A stretch of DNA of 16,843 bases from an uncultured Planctomycetaceae bacterium (lineage in GTDB: Bacteria > Planctomycetota > Planctomycetia > Planctomycetales > Planctomycetaceae): NCBI GenBank assembly GCA_903921605.1, contig CAIXQV010000007.1:1-16843 (forward strand), written 5' to 3'. The first letter of the stretch is position 1, and each line of letters opens with the position of its first letter. The notes beneath the pieces were generated by a model that worked only from the letters and a program-made list of their open reading frames with translations, ran no database searches and was not told the origin of the DNA. This document shows positions 10,196 through 16,843 of this stretch, in pieces. Made by a program: the position numbers and the translations under genes.

Positions 10196-10223
10196 CCGAG
10201 TGATTTATCCCTCGAACACTCGG
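10196..10223. promoter_or_regulatory. 7-bp inverted repeat upstream of the LptB-like gene
   Basis: CCGAGTG (10196-10202) and CACTCGG (10217-10223) are perfect inverted copies with 14 bases between. They bracket TATCCC (10206-10211), which lies 17 bases after TTGAGG (10183-10188), a weak sigma70-like promoter candidate. The arrangement fits either an operator over a promoter or a hairpin in the leader. Confidence 0.25.
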
Positions 10224-10274
10224 TTTCAGTTCATGCCGTGCAAAAGATAGTTTGCCCGTGAGAAGGATTCTCCG

Positions 10275-11042
10275 ATGGCGTTGCTGCAATGCGAAGGACT
10301 CGTGAAAGACTATCCCGGCAAGCGTGCTGTGGATGGCGTGAGTTTCTACGTCGACGAAGGAGAAATCGTTGGCCTTCTGGGGCCGAACGGTGCTGGCAAG
10401 AGTACCAGTTTTCGCATGGCTTGTGGGCTGATTGCTCCGACGGAAGGACGCGTCATCCTGCGTGGTGAAGATGTCACCTCGTGGCCGATGTTTGAGCGTG
10501 CTCGGTTTGGTCTCGGCTACCTGCCGCAGGATACGAGCATCTTTTCCAAGCTCTCGGTTGCGCAAAACATCCTCGCGATTCTGGAATATCGAGGACTCGA
10601 CAAAAAGCAGTGCGAAGCTCGCATTGAGCAGTTATTGGGCGAATTTGGTCTTTGGGAAAAACGGGCGCAGCGATCCGGATCACTTTCTGGTGGAGAACGT
10701 CGCCGTCTTGAGATCGCGCGGGCTCTGGCCAGTGATCCTCAAATCATTCTGCTGGACGAACCCTTTACCGGGATCGACCCCGTCACGATTCACAGCATTC
10801 AGGACATCATCAAAGGGCTGAAGGAACGAGGCATCTCGATTCTGCTCACCGACCACCGTGAACGCGAAACTCTGACCATCACGGACCGTAGCTATATCAT
10901 CTGTGACGGTCAGGTTTTGGTTTCTGGCAGTGCGGAAACGGTGCTCAGTGATCCCAATGCGATCGCTCGGTACTTTGGCAAGCGATTTGACGCCAGTTCG
11001 ATTATTGACGGACGAGAATCGTTTCTTAAAAAGAGTGCCTGA
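10275..11042 (+). CDS. lptB: LptB-type ABC transporter ATP-binding protein
   Basis: The 255-residue ATPase has every core motif: Walker A GPNGAGKS (36-43), Q-loop Gln85 in GYLPQD, signature LSGGE (137-141), Walker B IILLDEP (157-163) and switch His194. The text around them, EPFTGIDP and LLTDHRERETL, is close to LptB (typical DHNVRETL), the ATPase that drives lipopolysaccharide transport from the inner membrane with LptF/G. LptF, LptG, LptC and LptA are not in the window, so the assignment rests on sequence alone; a branched-chain amino acid (LivF/LivG) type is the nearest alternative and less likely. ATG at 10275 has AGAAGGA 7 bases upstream. It follows two signal peptidase genes (158-base gap) and precedes an ACT protein (69-base gap), consistent with an envelope biogenesis cluster. 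Confidence 0.88.
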   Translation: MALLQCEGLVKDYPGKRAVDGVSFYVDEGEIVGLLGPNGAGKSTSFRMACGLIAPTEGRVILRGEDVTSWPMFERARFGLGYLPQDTSIFSKLSVAQNILAILEYRGLDKKQCEARIEQLLGEFGLWEKRAQRSGSLSGGERRRLEIARALASDPQIILLDEPFTGIDPVTIHSIQDIIKGLKERGISILLTDHRERETLTITDRSYIICDGQVLVSGSAETVLSDPNAIARYFGKRFDASSIIDGRESFLKKSA

Positions 11043-11057
11043 GGAAACTAACATCGC

Positions 11058-11073
11058 GGCACACCACTGTGCC
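11058..11073 (+). other. Perfect short hairpin between lptB-like and ACT genes
   Basis: GGCACA (11058-11063) pairs with TGTGCC (11068-11073), loop CCAC. A second 5-bp stem, ACATC (11080-11084) with GATGT (11093-11097), ends one base before the GGGAG ribosome binding site at 11098. The pair could affect translation of the ACT gene or mRNA stability; no T-run follows either stem. Confidence 0.35.
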
Positions 11074-11111
11074 TGAACGACATCTGACTTTGGATGTGGG
11101 AGAATAGGTTC

Positions 11112-11618
11112 ATGAGTTCAGGATTTGGAGACGATTCGCTTCTCCCGCCAGTCACGACACGCGGGAGAGATTGGCCGTGTCTGCGGCAGTTTATCGTGTT
11201 CCTGGAGAATCGTGTCGGTTCACTGCACGATCTGCTTCGACGCGTCGAGCGCGATGACCTGAAGATTGTCTCCCTGAGCATCCTCGATTCTGCAGACTGT
11301 GCGGTTGCTCGGATTATTGTGAACAATTACGAGCGGGCTCATGAGCTGCTGACGTTTGCTGGCGTGACGATGTTTGAGACGGACGTGATTGGCGTGCTGT
11401 TGCCGGATACCGACCAGCCTCATACGTCGGTGCTTGGCAGTTTGATGTCGGCCGAGCTGAACGTGCAGTATGTTTATCCCCTGATGTATCGCAAGAAGGG
11501 CCGCGGTGCCGTTGCGATTTACGCGTCAGAAAAGGAAGAAGCTCTGCGAGTACTCAAGGAACGTCAGTATGAACTGGTCACTGAAGACGACCTGATGCAT
11601 TACGACGAGTTCTTCTAG
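11112..11618 (+). CDS. Tandem ACT-domain protein
   Basis: The 168-residue protein consists of two ACT-like repeats after a short lead. The first runs about residues 16-85, with QFIVFLENRVGSLHDLL giving the ENxxGxL turn, then the strand KIVSLSI and ARIIV. The second runs about 90-160 with SAELNVQYVYPLMY and AVAIYASEKEEALRVL, ending YELVTEDDL. This resembles free-standing two-ACT proteins of bacteria and archaea, sometimes labelled acetolactate-synthase-like, which are thought to bind amino acids. No catalytic domain is present, so sensing or allosteric control is the likely role; ligand and partner are not shown by the sequence. ATG at 11112 is preferred because GGGAG lies 9 bases upstream; an in-frame ATG at 11094 has no such site. 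It lies 69 bases after the LptB-like gene and may share its transcript. Confidence 0.83.
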   Translation: MSSGFGDDSLLPPVTTRGRDWPCLRQFIVFLENRVGSLHDLLRRVERDDLKIVSLSILDSADCAVARIIVNNYERAHELLTFAGVTMFETDVIGVLLPDTDQPHTSVLGSLMSAELNVQYVYPLMYRKKGRGAVAIYASEKEEALRVLKERQYELVTEDDLMHYDEFF

Positions 11619-11664
11619 CCACGGCAGTGGTCAGGCTGCGATTTGACGGACCGACCTGAATTCC

Positions 11665-11702
11665 GGAACATGTGTCACCTGCTTCTTGTGACCTCCAGTT
11701 CC
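11665..11702 (+). other. Interrupted 38-base hairpin before the large fusion gene
   Basis: The outer stem GGAAC (11665-11669) / GTTCC (11698-11702) and the inner stem GTCAC (11674-11678) / GTGAC (11688-11692) nest perfectly, with a 4-by-5 internal loop and a 9-base apical loop. It fills most of the gap between the ACT gene and the large fusion gene and ends 6 bases before the latter's GGAG site. It may be a leader structure or a weak terminator. Confidence 0.35.
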
Positions 11703-11721
11703 CGCCATGGAGTCAGTGTCG

Positions 11722-14700
11722 ATGTTGTTCCGCGCCGTTGTTGCCGCGTGTATCGTCAGTATTGTTCTTCTGTCTACCCACTGCGTAGCGCAGGATGCCT
11801 TGCCGGTTGCTGCATGGGCTGATTCTTCGTTGCCTGTTCATGCGGGACTTCGAGTCTGGCTGGATGCTAGTCGGATCAACGCTGGTCGTGTTGCGAACTC
11901 AATGCCAGAACTGAAGTCTGGTGGATTTTTGGACGTTTGGAGCAGCGGCGTGGCTGTCGTCGCCGGACAGTCTTCCCAGGTGGCGTTTCAGCAGCCCGTT
12001 GAGAAGTTGCGTCCGAAACTGATCAAGCTGGGTGATTCCTCGTTCCTTCGATTTGATGGCGAAGACGATCATCTGCGACTGGTCGATGTGAAGCTTTCGC
12101 AATCCGGCAGCCTGCTGAAAGCCGCGACGATCTTTCTGGTCGCGTCAGGCCATTCGAATGCGGGCAACTTTCGAGGACTCTTTGCGGCCAATGCACCGCA
12201 GAGGCGCGATTATGAATCTGGCCTCTGCATCGATCTGGGGCCCGGGCCTTCGTTCAAATCGGATCAGTTGAATGTCGAAGGTCGAGGCTTCGGCGGGGCC
12301 AGAGATCTGGTGAACTCGAGCGATGATCCGGGCACTCTGCAAATCCTTGAAGTGGCTCTCGATCCGGCCATACGTAAAGTCAGCGTGATCAATAATGGCA
12401 AGCCGGAAGGCTCCCGGGATTTCAACCCATCCGAGTTGTCGTTTGAACAACTCACGGTTGGCGCGAGGTTTTATACGAACGGTCCGGGTGCACAGGAAGT
12501 TCGCGGCCCTTTTCATGGCGATATTGCAGAAGTGCTCGTGTACGATCGAGTGCTCACTGAAGTTGAAGCGAAGTCTGTACGCGGCTATCTGGCGAAGAAA
12601 TATGAAAAGCTGGCGGAAGATCTGCCTCGCGAATTGAAGCTCACAATCACCGGGTCAGTGCCTATTGTGAAGGTTGAGAATCCTCCGACGGTGCAAATGC
12701 TTCAGCCGGGGTTCTCTGTGCGTGAACTGCCGCTGGAACTTACGAACGTCAATAACGTGCGATACCGAGCGGACGGAAAGTTGATGACGCTGGGCTACAA
12801 CGGCGATCTGCATCTGCTGAGCGATACCGATGGCGATGGTGTCGAGGACAAAGCGGAACTCTTCTGGAAGAACGAGAACAGTCTGCGTGGACCGCTGGGC
12901 ATGTTGCTGACACCTGTGGGTTACTCCAAAGGGAACGGCGTTTTTGTCCCCAGCAAAGGCAAGGTGTCGTTGATCGTCGACACGAACGGTGATGACAAGG
13001 CCGATGAAGAGATCATCGTTGCGACGGGTTGGAAAGAGATTGCTCAGAATGTCGACGCAGTTGGCATCGCGATGGACAAAGACGGGAATGTCTATTTTGG
13101 ACTTGGCACCGTTAACTACGCCAACGCCTATCTGGTGAATGATCAAGGAGCTGCCGAGTACGACATCGATTCCGATCGGGGGACCGTTCAGAAGGTGTCG
13201 GCGGATTTCAGCAAGCGTGAAACAGTCTGCACCGGGATTCGCTTCCCGATTGCTTTCGCGTTCAATGAGCACGGCGATCTGTTCTGCTCAGAACAGGAAG
13301 GAGCCACATGGTTGCCGAACGGAAATCCACTGGATGAACTGCTGCATATTCGGCTCGACGGCACCGGCCCCAACGGCAAGTCTGGCGTCAAACGGCATTA
13401 TGGGTTTCCTCCGCGTCATCCGAAGCACAACCCGAACGTGATTGATGAGCCGTCCCTGTTTGACTACTCGCCACAGCATCAGTCGACGTGCGGAATGGTT
13501 TTCAATACGTCGGTCAATGGTGGCCCGGCCTTTGGTCCGGAAACCTGGGCGGGTGATGCAATTGTCTGCGGTGAATCACGCGGCAAATTGTGGCGTACTA
13601 AGATGATGAAAACAGAAGCAGGATACGTCGCGGGCTCCCAATTGTTCGCCTGTTTGCAGATGTTGACTGTTGACGCGTGCGTGGCACCTGATGGAGACTT
13701 GATCGTCGCGTGTCACAGCGGTCTGCCGGATTGGGGGACTGGTCCGACAGGAATCGGAAAGCTCTTCCGCATTCAGAACGAAGCCCCTGAGATCGCGCGG
13801 CCGGTGGCGACATGGGCCGAGAATGCTCAGGAGATTCGCATCGCCTTCGACAAGCCTCTGGATACGACTCAGTATCGTCAGTTGTCCGAACGTGTTCGGA
13901 TATCCTACGGCGAACATGTTCGCGCTGGAGATCAGTTCGAGAATCTGATGCCGCCGTACGCGGTGGTCCGAGCACAGTTGATGAAGCCGCGCTTTGACTT
14001 GCCGGTGGGTGGCACTGCCATCACCAGTGACCTGCGAACATTGATTATCAACACCGCGCCGATGAAGGCGAATGTTCATTACGCTGTCAGCGTGCCGCTT
14101 TCCAATGACTCAAACTCTGCTGCACCGACGGAACACGGCGCAACTTTATCACAGATGCCGCTGCTGGATGTGGATTTGGCTTTGCATGGTGTGGAAGCCA
14201 CCTGGACGGCTGCGGAAGGTAAAGCCGAAGACAACGAAAAAACTCCATCATGGTCCGGCTGGTTGCCTCATGCCGACCTGAATGTTTCCCGCGATCTTCT
14301 GCGAGGAAGTGCCGGGCATGAAGCGCTTTGGGCCGCACTGGAACAGCCGGGTACGTTGGTTCTTAAAGGACGATTGAATCTGCATAATATTCTGCGACCC
14401 GCTGTGCAGCCGGGCGCGAAGATCGATTACGAGTGGCCAGCGGAGGAAGCCATCGTGACGTTCACTGGGAATCGGGATGTGGTTGTCCAGGCCAGTCGAC
14501 GAGGTGCCGCCGCTCAGCCGTCGACCGAGTTGTCCGTACTTTGCGACCAGAAGAATGTCGAACGACAGCTCGCTACGTTTCGTACTTCAGCCGATGAAAA
14601 GGAACCGATCGATTTTGTCGTATTGATGCGCACGGGAAAGAGTTCTGTTCCGCAGTTGACGGTTTCGGTGCAGACCAACGAAGACTCCAGCCCGCGAACT

Positions 14701-15999
14701 TTGCAGCTTCATCGGTTTCTGTTGCCGTGGGTTTCGGTTGCTGCTGGCAATTCTGCGGATGCAAAAGATGAACCGCAGCAGATCGCGGAAATAGAAGGCG
14801 GCAGTTGGGCTCGCGGTCGCAAAGTATTCCGCAGTGAAGCAGCCGGATGTTTTAAGTGTCATTCGATCGGTGGCAGTGGACCAAGAATTGGGCCGGATCT
14901 GATCAATCTTGTTCATCGAGATTACGCGTCTGTGGTTCGTGATGTCACCAATCCAGGCTTTGCCATCAATCCGGACTACATCGGGCATGTTGTCGCTTTG
15001 AATGACGGCCGAATTCTCACGGGTATATTGCAGTCAGACGGTGATCAATTGTTGCTGGGTGATGAAAAGGGTGTCATCACGAAGCTTTCGAAGTCAGACA
15101 TCGACACGATGACAGTTTCAAAGACGTCGGTCATGCCCGCGGGGATTGCTCAGAAGCTGACTCCGGAGCAATGGAAAGATCTGATGACCTTTCTGCTGAC
15201 GCGTCCGCCGCACATGCCTCTGGATTCACCGCTGACAGCTCCTCCACTGAGAACTCAAGCGGAAGTCACCGCGGCACTGGCCGGAGCACCGGAGGCGCCA
15301 ACGGCGACTCGACCATTGAACATCGTGCTCGTGGATGGTCCCAAAGATCATGGGCCTGGTGAGCATGATTATCCCGCCTGGAAACAAGCCTGGCGGGAAC
15401 TACTGGCGGCGGCGGAGAACGTGACGATCTCCACGGCCACCGAGTTTCCTTCTGACGAGCAACTGACACAAGCTGACGTTTTATTGTTCTTCCAGAAGGG
15501 CAGTTTCGCGGAAACTCGTCGAGGCAATCTGGATGCCTTTCTGGCTCGGGGTGGCGGAGCGGTCTACATTCACTGGGCCGTCAATGGCGATGACGATGTG
15601 CATGAGTTTGCCAAACGCATTGGCTATGCGTCGTGGGGCGGTCGTATTGGATTTCGCCACGGTCCGTTGACGTTGGAGATTCACAATACCGACCATCCGA
15701 TCGTGCGTAATTTTGAGCAGATCCAGCTCTACGATGAGAGTTACTGGAAGCTCACAGGAGATCCGGGCGACGTGACGTTACTGGCGACGAGTATTGAAGA
15801 AGGTAATGCGACGCCTCAAATGTGGACTCGTGAAGTCGGCAAGGGGCGAGTCTTTGTGAGCATTCCCGGGCACTATAGCTGGACCTTCGATGATCCGCTG
15901 TTTCGAATTCTGTTGCTGCGAGGCATCGCGTGGGCAGCCAACGAGCCTGTGGACCGATTTAACGAACTTGTTCCGATCGGTGCGAGAATAGCACGGTGA
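11722..15999 (+). CDS. Exported PVC-type dehydrogenase propeller + cytochrome c + ThuA-like fusion protein
   Basis: The 1425-residue product starts with a signal peptide (FRAVVAACIVSIVLL, cleavage probably near VAQ-DALP). Domains in order: a LamG/jelly-roll-like domain (about 35-300, opening HAGLRVWLDASRIN); a beta-propeller of the Pirellula/Verrucomicrobium 'membrane-bound dehydrogenase' type (about 335-685) with two calcium-loop-like stretches, DTDGDGVEDKAE and DTNGDDKADEE; a beta-rich linker; a cytochrome domain (about 1025-1165) with the heme site CFKCH (C1043, C1046, H1047) and a likely axial Met in SVMPAG; and a ThuA-like domain (about 1195-1410) with DHGPGEHDYPAW. Such proteins are thought to oxidise sugars or sugar alcohols in the periplasm and pass electrons to the heme, but the substrate is unproven. 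ATG at 11722 has GGAG 9 bases upstream; an ATG at 11707 would add five residues. It is the last gene of the plus-strand run. Confidence 0.9.
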   Translation: MLFRAVVAACIVSIVLLSTHCVAQDALPVAAWADSSLPVHAGLRVWLDASRINAGRVANSMPELKSGGFLDVWSSGVAVVAGQSSQVAFQQPVEKLRPKLIKLGDSSFLRFDGEDDHLRLVDVKLSQSGSLLKAATIFLVASGHSNAGNFRGLFAANAPQRRDYESGLCIDLGPGPSFKSDQLNVEGRGFGGARDLVNSSDDPGTLQILEVALDPAIRKVSVINNGKPEGSRDFNPSELSFEQLTVGARFYTNGPGAQEVRGPFHGDIAEVLVYDRVLTEVEAKSVRGYLAKKYEKLAEDLPRELKLTITGSVPIVKVENPPTVQMLQPGFSVRELPLELTNVNNVRYRADGKLMTLGYNGDLHLLSDTDGDGVEDKAELFWKNENSLRGPLGMLLTPVGYSKGNGVFVPSKGKVSLIVDTNGDDKADEEIIVATGWKEIAQNVDAVGIAMDKDGNVYFGLGTVNYANAYLVNDQGAAEYDIDSDRGTVQKVSADFSKRETVCTGIRFPIAFAFNEHGDLFCSEQEGATWLPNGNPLDELLHIRLDGTGPNGKSGVKRHYGFPPRHPKHNPNVIDEPSLFDYSPQHQSTCGMVFNTSVNGGPAFGPETWAGDAIVCGESRGKLWRTKMMKTEAGYVAGSQLFACLQMLTVDACVAPDGDLIVACHSGLPDWGTGPTGIGKLFRIQNEAPEIARPVATWAENAQEIRIAFDKPLDTTQYRQLSERVRISYGEHVRAGDQFENLMPPYAVVRAQLMKPRFDLPVGGTAITSDLRTLIINTAPMKANVHYAVSVPLSNDSNSAAPTEHGATLSQMPLLDVDLALHGVEATWTAAEGKAEDNEKTPSWSGWLPHADLNVSRDLLRGSAGHEALWAALEQPGTLVLKGRLNLHNILRPAVQPGAKIDYEWPAEEAIVTFTGNRDVVVQASRRGAAAQPSTELSVLCDQKNVERQLATFRTSADEKEPIDFVVLMRTGKSSVPQLTVSVQTNEDSSPRTLQLHRFLLPWVSVAAGNSADAKDEPQQIAEIEGGSWARGRKVFRSEAAGCFKCHSIGGSGPRIGPDLINLVHRDYASVVRDVTNPGFAINPDYIGHVVALNDGRILTGILQSDGDQLLLGDEKGVITKLSKSDIDTMTVSKTSVMPAGIAQKLTPEQWKDLMTFLLTRPPHMPLDSPLTAPPLRTQAEVTAALAGAPEAPTATRPLNIVLVDGPKDHGPGEHDYPAWKQAWRELLAAAENVTISTATEFPSDEQLTQADVLLFFQKGSFAETRRGNLDAFLARGGGAVYIHWAVNGDDDVHEFAKRIGYASWGGRIGFRHGPLTLEIHNTDHPIVRNFEQIQLYDESYWKLTGDPGDVTLLATSIEEGNATPQMWTREVGKGRVFVSIPGHYSWTFDDPLFRILLLRGIAWAANEPVDRFNELVPIGARIAR

Positions 16000-16022
16000 T
16001 CATCTTCGCTGGAGTTCTGTGA

Positions 16023-16060
16023 GCCACACGACATTGTTGGGCGTGTGTGGCATTGTCGTG
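16023..16060. terminator. Overlapping alternative hairpins between convergent genes
   Basis: GCCACAC (16023-16029) pairs with GTGTGGC (16045-16051), and CACGACA (16027-16033) pairs with TGTCGTG (16054-16060). Both stems are perfect 7-bp repeats and share bases 16027-16029, so only one can form fully at a time. The site lies between a plus-strand stop (15999) and a minus-strand stop (16081), where a two-way terminator is expected. No T-run follows on either side. Confidence 0.4.
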
Positions 16061-16080
16061 AGCGTTTGGCACTTCACAGT

Positions 16081-16251
16081 TCAGGTGCCAGATTCCCGAA
16101 GCATCGTGCCGATGCTGAAAACGAAGATCCCAGCCAATAGGGAGATAGGCATTACAATCAGCCGGAAGCCATAAAAGAGCTGAAAAATGACGATCGCGGG
16201 GAGCATCGACAGGGCCGCTAACTGCATCAAAAGGCCTACAGTCTGTTTCAT
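16081..16251 (-). CDS. Small two-helix membrane protein
   Basis: The 56-residue product begins MKQTVGLLMQLAALSMLPAI and has two hydrophobic segments, about residues 5-24 and 31-48, separated by FYGFR, then a short polar tail GTMLRESGT. This pattern fits a small integral membrane protein of unknown function. I prefer ATG at 16251 with GGAG about 10 bases upstream; an in-frame start at 16344 would add 31 polar residues ahead of the first helix and looks less natural. It is convergent with the large fusion gene and divergent from the glutathione peroxidase gene. I do not recognise a family, so a chance open frame cannot be excluded, though the clean double-helix pattern argues against it. Confidence 0.6.
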   Translation of the reverse strand: MKQTVGLLMQLAALSMLPAIVIFQLFYGFRLIVMPISLLAGIFVFSIGTMLRESGT

Positions 16252-16406
16252 GATGGCGGTTCTCCGGATGCTTTCTGCTCTCAGTTCAGCCGCTTTAGTT
16301 TGCTGTCTGGATCGTATCAATTCAATCTGACTGCAGGCGATCATCGGATTCGGGAATCCCGTTTGTCACGGCATCGCTTGCCTTTGGTGCTCAGAGGGTA
16401 ACAATA

Positions 16407-16417
16407 TGCATGATGCA
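16407..16417. promoter_or_regulatory. Short palindrome in the divergent spacer
   Basis: TGCAT-G-ATGCA is a perfect 5-1-5 palindrome, 75 bases before the glutathione peroxidase start. It could be a repressor or activator site in the 240-base divergent spacer (16252-16491). No convincing -10/-35 pair was found around it; nothing else was seen in that spacer. Confidence 0.2.
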
Positions 16418-16491
16418 GGTTTCGGCTTTGCACTTTCCGATGTGTTGGCTCAATTGTCAGCAGATCTCGTCAAATTTCCAGGAGCACACGT

Positions 16492-16843
16492 ATGAAGTTT
16501 TGGAGTTCCGTTGCAGTTGCGATGTCTGTCGCATGTCTTTCCGCAGGAGTAACTATGGCCGCCGATTCTGTTCATGAATTTAAGGCAAAGTCGATCGACG
16601 GCAAAGAAGTCGACCTGAAAGAGTACAAGGGCAAAGTGTTGCTGATCGTGAACGTCGCCAGTGAATGCGGCCTGACACCTCAGTACGAACAACTGCAGGC
16701 CTTGCACGAAAAGTACGGCGACAAGGGATTGGTTGTTATCGGCTTCCCATGCAATCAGTTCGGCGGCCAGGAACCGGGATCAGAAAAGGAAATCGTGAAG
16801 TTCTGTTCTGACAACTACAAAGTCACGTTTCCAATGATGAGCA
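16492..16843 (+). CDS. Exported glutathione peroxidase family protein, 3' end outside window
   Basis: The frame is open from ATG at 16492 to the right edge, 117 codons, and the usual family length of about 160 plus a signal means roughly 60 residues are missing. A signal peptide (FWSSVAVAMSVACLSAGV, 3-20, cleaved near TMAA-DS) directs it out of the cytoplasm. The family text is clear: VNVASECGLTPQY with the peroxidatic Cys59 (TGC, not a selenocysteine TGA), GFPCNQFGGQEPG (84-96) with catalytic-type Gln93, and Cys105 in KFC, a possible resolving cysteine for thioredoxin-linked turnover. The enzyme reduces hydrogen or lipid hydroperoxides; cysteine forms usually use thioredoxin-like donors rather than glutathione. 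AGGAG lies 7 bases before the ATG. The second catalytic motif containing WNF should lie just past the edge. Confidence 0.93.
   Translation, partial: MKFWSSVAVAMSVACLSAGVTMAADSVHEFKAKSIDGKEVDLKEYKGKVLLIVNVASECGLTPQYEQLQALHEKYGDKGLVVIGFPCNQFGGQEPGSEKEIVKFCSDNYKVTFPMMS

Noticed and set aside
16378..16407. TTGCCT ... CAATAT as a promoter for the glutathione peroxidase gene
   Set aside because: Only three of six -10 positions match at an 18-base spacing, which is too weak to call.

Overview
The window looks like chromosomal DNA from a member of the Planctomycetes (PVC group). This rests on gene content, not on a database match. It holds a very large secreted protein that joins a PVC-type 'membrane-bound dehydrogenase' beta-propeller, a CxxCH cytochrome domain and a ThuA-like domain. 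It also holds signal peptidases I with large insertions and a zinc ribbon, a formylglycine-generating-enzyme-like lipoprotein-type export product, a Kelch-type exported protein, and palindrome-rich intergenic spacers. Base composition is fairly even, with GC in the mid-50s by eye. No tRNA, rRNA, CRISPR array, transposase or prophage gene was seen.

Left part, minus strand (1-6346). Reading in the direction of transcription, the order is: an FGE-like exported protein without the catalytic cysteines (6346-5456), an exported Kelch-type propeller protein (5338-4199), a 455-base structured spacer, a divergent GalU/RmlA-type nucleotidyltransferase (3743-2904), a 285-base spacer with four hairpins, and a very long protein (2618 to the left edge, 3' end outside). 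That last protein fuses a fucokinase-like GHMP sugar kinase to a UDPGP-type pyrophosphorylase. It is open across at least 872 codons and is easy to miss because its stop codon lies outside the window. The last two genes suggest sugar phosphorylation and nucleotide activation, with unusual active-site motifs.

Central part, plus strand (6420-15999). Five genes run in the same direction with gaps of 69-158 bases: two tandem, diverged signal peptidase I paralogues, an LptB-type ABC ATPase, a tandem ACT-domain protein, and the 1425-residue dehydrogenase/cytochrome/ThuA fusion. The first three concern building and exporting the cell envelope. The ACT protein is probably a small-molecule (amino acid) sensor. 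The large protein is exported and probably redox active.

Right part (16000-16843). A small two-helix membrane protein lies on the minus strand, convergent with the large fusion gene. An exported glutathione peroxidase starts at 16492 on the plus strand and is cut by the right edge.

The strongest candidates for something little described are the kinase-pyrophosphorylase fusion with its GalU-like neighbour, and the pair of signal peptidases carrying both a zinc ribbon and a jelly-roll-like insertion inside the catalytic domain.
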